Shown here piece after piece: positions 39,635-45,531 of a stretch of DNA of 45,531 nt. The stretch comes from Chthonomonadaceae bacterium (GTDB taxonomy: Bacteria; Armatimonadota; Chthonomonadetes; Chthonomonadales; Chthonomonadaceae), in contig JANXSG010000164.1 of NCBI GenBank assembly GCA_025352825.1, forward strand, positions 1 to 45,531, in the 5' to 3' direction. Positions within the stretch are counted from its first letter, which is position 1, and every line of letters begins with the position of its first letter. Both the position numbers and the translations under genes were made by a program. The notes under the pieces were generated by a model, which did no database searches, had not been told where the DNA came from, and saw only the letters and a list, made by a program, of their open reading frames with translations.

Positions 39635-42211
39635 TTGCATTCTTCTCTATATATTATACGCAGTTTCAAACTAATCACTCTTTCTCTTTTAATATCGTCG
39701 TTTACTATTCCCACGCATGCTCAGAACCCTGGAGCTCGCGGAGCGGCTTTTCAGCCGCCTGCTGCAACTGTCCACTATGCACGAAGCCGCGATTTCCATG
39801 TGCGCCATATGCGGCTAGAATTTATAATTAACGCTGAAAAGCATTCTGCCGAAGGTGTGGTGACACACTATCTAACGTCTTTCAAGAATGGGCTCAGTGC
39901 GATCACATTCGATGCGGGAGATAATCTTAAAATACGTGCATGTAAAATTGATGGAATATTCGCAAATTTCCTCAGGCTTCCAGGGCTGGTAGTGGTGTTG
40001 GCTGGCGTGCCTCTTCAGCAGAAGAGAGAAGCTGCTGTAGAGATATCGTATGAAATGCCATCCGGGAGGCGGGGAGGTGGGGCAAATGGAATTGGCGGTT
40101 TTTCCTGGATCGATCCTAAGCTGAGCGATCCTGAACGCAGGCCAGCTTTCTTAACCCAGGGCGAGACTTCTACAAATCGGAACTGGGTTCCATGCTTCGA
40201 TTTTCCCAATGATAAATGCACCAGTGAAAGTATTGTTACTGTTCCCGAGAATTGGGAAGTAGTCGGCAACGGTCGCGATGAAGGCACTACCCACGATTCT
40301 GATAAACACACCCGAACATTCCATTTCCGAATGACACAGCCACACTCGACCTACCTATTTTCTCTTCTGGGGGGCGAGCTCGATATCAAACGTTCCAGCT
40401 GGCAGGGAGTTTCGCTTGTCTATGTCACTCCAAAGGGCAAAGGCGATCTCATCCCTGGTTCCTTCGGGAACACCCCGGACATGCTTAGTTTCTTCTCAAA
40501 AATTCTTGGTGTCAAGTATCCGTGGCCTAAATACGCACAGAGCGCGATGTACGATTTTGGCGGGGGTATGGAGAACGTATCTGCCACCACTTTGGGTGAA
40601 GGAAGCCTTACCGATCTTCGTTCGGGAAACTATCCGATGAGTTCACTAAACTCGCATGAGCTGGCTCATCAATGGTTTGGTGATCTGGTGACGTGCAAAG
40701 ATTGGGGCGATATATGGCTGAATGAGAGTTTCGCAACATTCTTCGAAATGGTCTATCTCGAGCATCTTCAGGGAGAGGATGTTTATGCTGAGGAACGCGA
40801 GGGTAATCGACAGGAGTATTTACGAGAAGCCTCAGGTTATAAACGTCAGCTTGCTATCAAACTCTACTCCAATCCAGACGTACTATTCGACAGGCATACT
40901 TACCCTAAAGGAGGGGATATCCTTCACATGCTTCGCAGGCAGCTAGGTGACGACGCGTTCTTTCGAGGACTGCGACGCTACCTGCGAGTAAATGCATACA
41001 CAGCAGTAGATACACATGATCTTGAGAAGGCATTGACAGAAGAGTCTGGTCAGAACGTTGAACCCTTCTTTGATCAGTGGATTTTCAAACCTGGGCATCC
41101 TGTACTGGAATCGGAATGGCGTTATGATGATTCACTTCACCAGGTGATTCTTACCATAAAGCAGACACAAGATACTGCCGATGGAACGCCAATATATTCC
41201 ATCCCAATGGAAGTAGCTGCTCTTCGTTCTGAGGCAGACACCGGTGCAGAACGAGCGAAGATATCACTCGATAAAGCAATTCAGGAGTTTCGTATTCCTG
41301 TAAAAGCTAAACCTGATGTCGTTCTGATAGACCCCGATCACGACATTCTGAAAGAGACCAAACCGGTGGAGCGTAATTCCTTAGAACTTACGACTATACT
41401 TCGTAATGCGCCCTCCATACTCGATCGCCAGGATGCGCTGCGTAAATTTGCGCCGTTAGTTTCAAAGCTGACGGATGCAGAATTGAATGTTGTACGGGAT
41501 GCCTATAAATCTGACCCCAGTATAGGTATGAAAGCAAATCTACTGCACAAACTTAGTGAAACAAAACGTGAAGAGTACCGCTCTCTCTACCGTGAAGCTC
41601 TTAATAGTAAGGCACGTGAAATTCGTGCTGCGGGGTTTGAAGGCTTAGGAAATCTTAAGGCAGACCCTTCAGACGAGAAATTGATGAAGTCCGCTGCAGT
41701 GAGCGACACAGAGCAGTATAATGTAGTCGGCGCAGCAATGACAGCGCTGAACCACCTTGATAAATCGGCGTACATCGATCTCTATAAGCACTGGTTCACC
41801 GCACGTACTTCCCGCTATCGATTGACGACACAGGCGATGAATTTGATTTCTCAGGCAGCGGAAGAAAAAGCGGTTCCGGCATTACTCGAAGCAGTAAGCA
41901 CAAAGTATTCTTTGCCAGTGCGCAGAATCGCTCTGAATACAATGGGGCGAAACTTTTCGACGAATAAGCAGATAACTGATGTGATAAATGCCGCACTCAA
42001 AGACAACTCGAATCCTTCTTTACAGCTTTATGCGATAGATGCTGCCCTGAATCGCACAGATAAAGAAGCGCTCCAAACCCTCAAAGATCTGTCGAACTCC
42101 CCATTTCCAGAACTTAAAACGGCTGCGATGGAGGCTGTTAAATTTATTGAGGCTGGTACTGCTCCTCCACAGAGAAATTTTGGTGGCATGCGCCCACCGC
42201 CGGGGAGTTAG
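39635..42211 (+). CDS. M1-family zinc aminopeptidase with helical-repeat tail
   Basis: The TTG at 39635 has GGAGG five bases upstream and starts a signal peptide (MHSSLYIIRSFKLITLSLLI, cut after THAQ), so the 858-residue enzyme is exported. The N-terminal beta-domain leads to the GGGMENVSATTL exopeptidase motif (near residue 309) and the zinc site HELAHQWFGD with NESFATFFE (about 339-370), the HExxH-x18-E pattern of M1 enzymes. Residues about 490-850 look like HEAT-type helical repeats (LRKFAPLVSKLTDAEL, REIRAAGFEGLGNL, RRIALNTMGRNF), as in large M1 family members. It removes N-terminal residues from peptides outside the cytoplasm. plsC follows 7 bp later. Confidence 0.93.
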   Translation: MHSSLYIIRSFKLITLSLLISSFTIPTHAQNPGARGAAFQPPAATVHYARSRDFHVRHMRLEFIINAEKHSAEGVVTHYLTSFKNGLSAITFDAGDNLKIRACKIDGIFANFLRLPGLVVVLAGVPLQQKREAAVEISYEMPSGRRGGGANGIGGFSWIDPKLSDPERRPAFLTQGETSTNRNWVPCFDFPNDKCTSESIVTVPENWEVVGNGRDEGTTHDSDKHTRTFHFRMTQPHSTYLFSLLGGELDIKRSSWQGVSLVYVTPKGKGDLIPGSFGNTPDMLSFFSKILGVKYPWPKYAQSAMYDFGGGMENVSATTLGEGSLTDLRSGNYPMSSLNSHELAHQWFGDLVTCKDWGDIWLNESFATFFEMVYLEHLQGEDVYAEEREGNRQEYLREASGYKRQLAIKLYSNPDVLFDRHTYPKGGDILHMLRRQLGDDAFFRGLRRYLRVNAYTAVDTHDLEKALTEESGQNVEPFFDQWIFKPGHPVLESEWRYDDSLHQVILTIKQTQDTADGTPIYSIPMEVAALRSEADTGAERAKISLDKAIQEFRIPVKAKPDVVLIDPDHDILKETKPVERNSLELTTILRNAPSILDRQDALRKFAPLVSKLTDAELNVVRDAYKSDPSIGMKANLLHKLSETKREEYRSLYREALNSKAREIRAAGFEGLGNLKADPSDEKLMKSAAVSDTEQYNVVGAAMTALNHLDKSAYIDLYKHWFTARTSRYRLTTQAMNLISQAAEEKAVPALLEAVSTKYSLPVRRIALNTMGRNFSTNKQITDVINAALKDNSNPSLQLYAIDAALNRTDKEALQTLKDLSNSPFPELKTAAMEAVKFIEAGTAPPQRNFGGMRPPPGS

Positions 42212-42218
42212 GGGTTAG

Positions 42219-42890
42219 ATGTTCTATCTATTCGTTCGTTCTATAGTGTGGGTGCTGCTGCATATCATCTATGCCGGTGTGGGTGGGATTCGATTTGAAG
42301 GAAGGAAGAATGTACCTCGCAAAGGCGGAGTGCTTATTACTCCAAACCATATAAGCGACGCCGATCCGCCTACAATCTGCCTGGCTCTGCCTCGCACCTG
42401 CTGGGTGATGGCTAAAGAAGAGCTATTCGATATGAAAGTAGTCGGGACTCTTATTCGTTGGCTGCAGGGCTTCCCGATCAAGCGAGATACTGCCGATAGA
42501 TCCGCTCTTCGCCGTGCTGAAGAGCTGATGAAGGCTGGGCAGGCAGTCGTTATATTCCCGGAGGGCAAAATCAGCGAAAATGCCGAGCTTCTGCCTATGC
42601 TCCCCGGTGCTCTGCTGGCAGCTCAGCGTGCGAATGTTCCGATCGTGCCTACCATTCTGATCAACACCAATTTGGTGATGCCTTATACGAAGCTCGTTCC
42701 CCGGTATGCTGGCAAACGAACGATTGTCCGTTTTGGCCCGGCTGTATCGGTGGCGGAGTTAACTGCCGGCGCGAAGGGCGGAGATAAGCTGAAACAGGCT
42801 GCGCAGCGTCTTGGTGAGATCATGCTCGCACTTCAGCAGAACCGGCCATACCCCATTTTTGAACCTGCCCTTGAAAAATCAGCGCCTTAG
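42219..42890 (+). CDS. plsC: 1-acylglycerol-3-phosphate acyltransferase (PlsC family)
   Basis: The 223-residue membrane-associated enzyme has the acyltransferase blocks: NHISDADPP (residues 43-51; the catalytic N-H-x4-D is Asn43, His44 and Asp49), GFPIKRDTADRSALRRA as the second block, VVIFPEGKISEN (the FPEG substrate-binding motif), and VPIVPTILINT as the fourth. It esterifies lysophosphatidate at the sn-2 position for phospholipids. An N-terminal hydrophobic segment (3-22) anchors it. ATG 42219 comes 7 bp after the aminopeptidase stop and has AGGGG upstream, so it is probably cotranscribed. The downstream gap holds repeat copy C. Confidence 0.93.
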   Translation: MFYLFVRSIVWVLLHIIYAGVGGIRFEGRKNVPRKGGVLITPNHISDADPPTICLALPRTCWVMAKEELFDMKVVGTLIRWLQGFPIKRDTADRSALRRAEELMKAGQAVVIFPEGKISENAELLPMLPGALLAAQRANVPIVPTILINTNLVMPYTKLVPRYAGKRTIVRFGPAVSVAELTAGAKGGDKLKQAAQRLGEIMLALQQNRPYPIFEPALEKSAP

Positions 42891-43411
42891 AGCCCCTCGC
42901 AGTCCGAATTTGTTATTTTTCACACCTGAATTCTAGATCGCAGTTTGGGTAAAGACTCGTCAATAAAGTACCGGTCTGGATTTGCGAAGGCCATCTCCGG
43001 TCGCTGAGGCTCCCTGCATGTGCTAATTTTTCGGTTTCAACTTTCAAGAACACACCAATATAGGATGAAGTGTACAATGTGAGTAATAAAGTGATACTAT
43101 TCCGTAACTATTCAGCATAATCAAATCACAGTCATTTATATGGGCATTCAAATCAAATAAGTATTTATAACCAATATCAGTGAGGATAAAATAGCCGCAA
43201 AAAAGCACATAATGCGCAAAGTAACTATTGCATACATACTTGTTGGAGAATTTATTATGCTTGAAAATTCTACTTAGTTTTTTTGTGCTTTTTTGCGGCT
43301 AATAATTTGTCTTGAAGTTCAATTAGTCTACAGATTCGACGATTTGAAAGTGAAGTTACACTGTATTCGATTATGGCGAAGCGTCATGATGAATAGTTAC
43401 ACTATTCCAAT
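42891..43411. other. Convergent intergenic region with repeat copy C
   Basis: The 521-bp gap between the convergent plsC and serine hydrolase genes contains the palindromic repeat at 43104-43332. A further short inverted pair, GTAACTATTC near 43104 and GAATAGTTAC near 43391, brackets that repeat. Nothing coding is seen. Confidence 0.6.
43104..43332. repeat. Palindromic intergenic repeat, copy C
   Basis: This copy corresponds to 7060-7285 across its full length, from GTAACTATTCAGCA through ACCAATATCAGTGAGGATAA to GGCTAATAATTTG. Its core inverted repeat has perfect 17-base arms (43192-43208 and 43285-43301) starting TAGCCGCAAAA. It lies between the convergent plsC and serine hydrolase genes. 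Confidence 0.75.
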
Positions 43412-44704
43412 CTAATCAGTCACGGATTCACATACCATCTCAAGAATGCGGCGTAGGACATCGTCACCGCCAAGGCTGCCGTCGCTGAACGGAGTGCGCG
43501 GGACGGGTTTCCAGTTGTCGCGGGAGGTATCCGGCGTGAATATGAGTGGGATTTCGGTAAGCGATGGTTCATATTGACCATTGCTGCCACCCATTTTGTA
43601 GATGACTATATCTAACGAGGGGACGATAAAGATGCAGAATCCGCCGGCGCCGGATTTCCAATAGGCATCTCTAGGAGCCCCTGCAACATGGCCGTCCGAA
43701 TTATTCTCAAACATCAGGCTGTAGGGCGAATGAGGGTTGTAAGATAACGGCTGATTGCATTTCGCCACATAATCGGAAGGCACCAGCTGTCGGTTTCCCC
43801 ATTTGCCTTTATGAAGCAGGCAGTATCCAAACCGTAATGCATCGGTCGCGTGAACTGCAATGCTCCCGGCCCCGTTTGCGTGCGGCATCAGATAGTCGCC
43901 GCGATGCAGGCAGTAGTCCCACGGTCCCCAGCCCATCGGCTTTGCCAGATGGACATCGATATAGTCTTTAAGATCCATTCCGGTCAGACGGCGGAGTACC
44001 ATCGAAGCGATGTGCGGTGCAGGTGATGAGTAGGAGTAACCGACGCCTGGATCTATCCACAAGGGTGTCCGGAGCGACGATCCATCGAGATCATGAATAT
44101 CTTGGCCGGGAACAGGCTTCAGTGGGACGACCTGGCCATGAACCATGCCCGGACTGCCGCCCTCTCCATGAAATCCTGCCGACATGCAGAGCAGCTGCCC
44201 GAGTGTGATATTTGCTTTTCGCGGGTCATCAAGAGGGAATGCTTCCGGTAGGTATTTCGCTGTGAAGACCTTTTGATCGAGCCCATCTGGGATGGCATCG
44301 TGTTTTTCCTGCAGCATTATTCCACAGGCAATACTGGTATAAGCCTTCCCAGTGGACGCCATATCCGGATTCGCATTACGATTAGCCCTGCCAAAATAGC
44401 CTTCGTACACCAAATATCCGTGCCGTACAACGCACATAGAACCGTTCTGCCCGCACCTCTGAGTGAACTCATAAGCCTGCTCCAGCCTGGTGAGATCCAT
44501 CCCCGCCAGCTTTCGTAGTGAAGCTGCATCTTTTAGAGTACGCCAGCCACCTTTTGCATCAGGCGGTGGGAAATAGTCAGCGGGTTTAGCAAGCGAAGCG
44601 GTCGGCGCAAATATAGCCAGTATAAGCGCAATCGAGATCGAAATACAATGAATGCGGGACCAAAACAGAGTGATCTGCTCGGGGAGATAACACCATCTAC
44701 TCAT
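43412..44704 (-). CDS. Serine hydrolase, beta-lactamase class C family
   Basis: The 430-residue protein has an N-terminal hydrophobic segment with a probable cut after SLAKPADYF (about residue 40), so it is exported. Motifs are the S-x-x-K site Ser117-Thr-Gly-Lys120 in PDMASTGKAYTSIA, Tyr in the GYSYSSPAPH stretch (the Y-x-[NS] position), and helical context LVYEGYFGR and LCMSAGFHGEGG. Class C-type serine hydrolases in this family include esterases, D-amino-peptidases and transpeptidase-like enzymes; true lactamase activity is not implied. ATG 44704 has GAGGG before it; a GTG at 44716 is an alternative. It converges with plsC and lies in front of tRNA-Met. Confidence 0.88.
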   Translation of the reverse strand: MSRWCYLPEQITLFWSRIHCISISIALILAIFAPTASLAKPADYFPPPDAKGGWRTLKDAASLRKLAGMDLTRLEQAYEFTQRCGQNGSMCVVRHGYLVYEGYFGRANRNANPDMASTGKAYTSIACGIMLQEKHDAIPDGLDQKVFTAKYLPEAFPLDDPRKANITLGQLLCMSAGFHGEGGSPGMVHGQVVPLKPVPGQDIHDLDGSSLRTPLWIDPGVGYSYSSPAPHIASMVLRRLTGMDLKDYIDVHLAKPMGWGPWDYCLHRGDYLMPHANGAGSIAVHATDALRFGYCLLHKGKWGNRQLVPSDYVAKCNQPLSYNPHSPYSLMFENNSDGHVAGAPRDAYWKSGAGGFCIFIVPSLDIVIYKMGGSNGQYEPSLTEIPLIFTPDTSRDNWKPVPRTPFSDGSLGGDDVLRRILEMVCESVTD

Positions 44705-44756
44705 AACAACCCTCACTTCTTTTAAGCCAGGCGATCTCTTCGGATACGATTTCTCG

Positions 44757-44792
44757 CGCAGAGTACACAGATACGCAGAGAAGTTCAGATAA
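44757..44792. repeat. Short dispersed-type repeat half
   Basis: The text TTCTCGCGCAGAGTACACAG and ATACGCAGAGAA belongs to the 'CGCAGAG' class of dispersed intergenic repeats; a matching opposite arm is not seen nearby. Confidence 0.35.
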
Positions 44793-44842
44793 CTATTTCT
44801 GCTATGATTACTTACCAGTTCGACAAGAGGTAGTCGTTTTCC

Positions 44843-44872
44843 TTGACCAATTCCGGGGGGCTATGGTATAAT
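44843..44872 (+). promoter_or_regulatory. tRNA promoter
   Basis: TTGACC (44843-44848) and TATAAT (44867-44872) with an 18-bp spacer, followed by the tRNA 47 bases later. It has a G-rich discriminator stretch in the spacer and reads like a strong housekeeping promoter. Confidence 0.8.
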
Positions 44873-44918
44873 TCAAAGTCCACTCGCGGTGAAGTATTCG
44901 GAATGGAATGGTTATTTT

Positions 44919-44992
44919 GGCAGCGTAGCTCAGTTGGTTAGAGCGCACGGTTCATACCCGTGTTGTCCTCGGTTCGAGTCCGAGCGCTGCTA
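44919..44992 (+). tRNA. tRNA-Met (CAU anticodon, elongator)
   Basis: The cloverleaf fits: acceptor GGCAGCG pairs with CGCTGCT (first pair G-U), D-arm GCTC-AGTTGGTTA-GAGC, anticodon stem CACGG/CCGTG with loop TTCATAC (anticodon CAT), T-arm CTCGG-TTCGAGT-CCGAG. The discriminator is A, and CCA is not encoded. The initiator's three G-C pairs in the anticodon stem are absent, so this is an elongator tRNA or a tRNA-Ile with lysidine; elongator Met is more likely. A promoter and a terminator flank it. Confidence 0.95.
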
Positions 44993-45017
44993 CTTAATAT
45001 GATATCAAGCATTTGCC

Positions 45018-45053
45018 GGGGGGTTAAAGTATAATACTTTAACCCCCTTTTGC
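45018..45053 (+). terminator. Rho-independent terminator of the tRNA
   Basis: A perfect 12-bp stem (45019-45030 with 45036-45047, GGGGGTTAAAGT) and five-base loop are followed by TTTTGCT. It lies 26 bp beyond the tRNA. Confidence 0.85.
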
Positions 45054-45112
45054 TATATAATAAAAATGATAGTTCAACATATCAAGATATTGTTTTGGTT
45101 TGGAGGAAACGA

Positions 45113-45433
45113 ATGGATTTCCTGCTTCACAACCCTCTGGCTGAGATGTATGGGCCACTGTTTCTGCTGTTTTACGCAAGCGTGATTGTGGTGACATTGG
45201 CGACCTGTCGCTTCCTCGTGCATCAGAGTGTTAGTGGAACGGTGCGCGTTCCGCGCGTTCCTGTCAATCCCGACCCCTATCAGATAGCATATCTTCGCCT
45301 GTCTCAGGCAGGCTCGCCCGTCTGCTCCGCCGAATCACGTTCACTTTCGTTTCGGGCTGGTGTTTGGATCAGACCCTTCACCGGACTTCTCACGAAGGAC
45401 GGCTGTCATGTTTCCTACAGGGGATACAACTAA
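45113..45433 (+). CDS. Truncated TIGR04222-like membrane protein
   Basis: ATG 45113 has GGAGG seven bases upstream. The start HNPLAEMYGPLFLLFYASVI then a membrane helix and VNPDPYQIAYLR matches the N-terminal region of TIGR04222-domain proteins, in which the DPY-x-IAYLR-GG segment comes before a domain of unknown function. From about codon 63 (45300) the text changes to unrelated residues (LSQAGSPVCSAES...) and ends at 45433 after 106 codons; full family members have about 280. The break coincides with the start of a strongly structured segment, so the gene is disrupted or truncated there. It is reported as a partial gene; no function is known for the family. Confidence 0.55.
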   Translation: MDFLLHNPLAEMYGPLFLLFYASVIVVTLATCRFLVHQSVSGTVRVPRVPVNPDPYQIAYLRLSQAGSPVCSAESRSLSFRAGVWIRPFTGLLTKDGCHVSYRGYN

Positions 45434-45491
45434 TGCACAGGTTCCCCTGGCGGGATTTAAACCCGCTAGCGAAGTGCGCTGTGAGGCGCAC
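45297..45491 (-). ncRNA. Structured segment, possible 5' part of a group II intron
   Basis: Six hairpins lie in a row: GCCTG/CAGGC (45297-45313), CCTTC/GAAGG (45375-45398), AGGGG/CCCCT (45419-45448), GCGGG/CCCGC (45450-45466), GTGCGC/GCGCAC (45474-45491) and, just outside, GTGTGC/GCACAC (45496-45510). On the minus strand the segment starts with GTGCGCC at 45491, like the 5' end of bacterial group II introns (GUGYG), and GAAA-type loops occur on that strand (AACGAAAGTG). No reverse transcriptase or domain V is seen, so it would be a 5' fragment. Group II intron is a tentative label; another structured RNA or DNA element is possible. Confidence 0.35.
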
Positions 45492-45531
45492 CCGAGTGTG
45501 CTTCGCACACGATTCTAGCATCATCGAATCC

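Noticed and set aside
43412-44704. True beta-lactamase
   Set aside because: The S-x-x-K and Tyr motifs fit the wide class C-like serine hydrolase family, which is mostly esterases and peptidases; nothing specific for lactam hydrolysis is seen.

Overview
The window looks like chromosomal DNA of a diderm, environmental bacterium, most likely a member of the Armatimonadota or a related lineage. This is inferred, not proven. The reasons are a PEP-CTERM protein, a DUF1800/DUF1501 pair, a YvcK-RapZ pair, a TIGR04222-like protein, a large exported repeat protein, medium G+C and frequent TTG/GTG starts behind good AGGAG sites. There is no phage or intact insertion sequence. The window is mostly chromosomal housekeeping with small accessory patches between core genes.

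Layout. 1-3628 (minus): the 5' 810 codons of a large exported repeat protein behind a membrane-anchored anti-sigma-like protein. 3847-5481: a FucU/RbsD-type mutarotase, an inositol-monophosphatase family enzyme and a zinc-ribbon membrane protein. 5997-10390: a secreted YVTN beta-propeller, DprA and a secreted PQQ-type propeller with a glycine-rich tail. 10780-11671: an ECF sigma factor with its zinc-finger anti-sigma factor. 11715-12401: decayed sequence. 12402-13744: a two-gene ubiquitin-like module, an E2-like conjugating enzyme followed by a membrane-anchored JAMM peptidase. 13749-14468: a membrane protein. 14638-16625: aroF-tyrA, the entry to aromatic amino-acid synthesis and the tyrosine branch.

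16722-18764 is a small toxin-antitoxin/defence patch: a DUF2281-VapC pair, an orphan PD-(D/E)XK nuclease and a dead MazEF module. 18897-21259 is rapZ-yvcK (minus). 21512-23791 is an ADP-ribosylglycohydrolase-family protein with a large C-terminal extension. Its 3' end is present a second time, as a fragment, at 25390-25506, and three small minus-strand genes lie between the two copies, including a retropepsin-like protease with its partner. 25639-28488 holds a PEP-CTERM protein, an ORF remnant, a small secreted protein and a PhnP-like MBL enzyme.

28687-33577 is a plus-strand group: membrane protein, DUF1800, a GspF-like protein and DUF1501. 33598-39257 (minus) holds a small membrane-anchored protein, alanine racemase, a nuclease-fold protein, two zinc alcohol dehydrogenases and a GNAT acetyltransferase. 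39635-42890 holds an M1 aminopeptidase with a helical-repeat tail and PlsC. 43412-45531 holds a serine hydrolase, tRNA-Met with promoter and terminator, and a truncated TIGR04222-like gene running into a strongly structured segment at the edge.

The most interesting points are the E2/JAMM pair without a visible E1 or ubiquitin-like protein, the palindromic repeat family that sits in three convergent intergenic gaps, the large repeat protein, and the series of decaying genes (11715, 12167, 18448, 25390, 26644). All calls come from reading the sequence; no database search was run.
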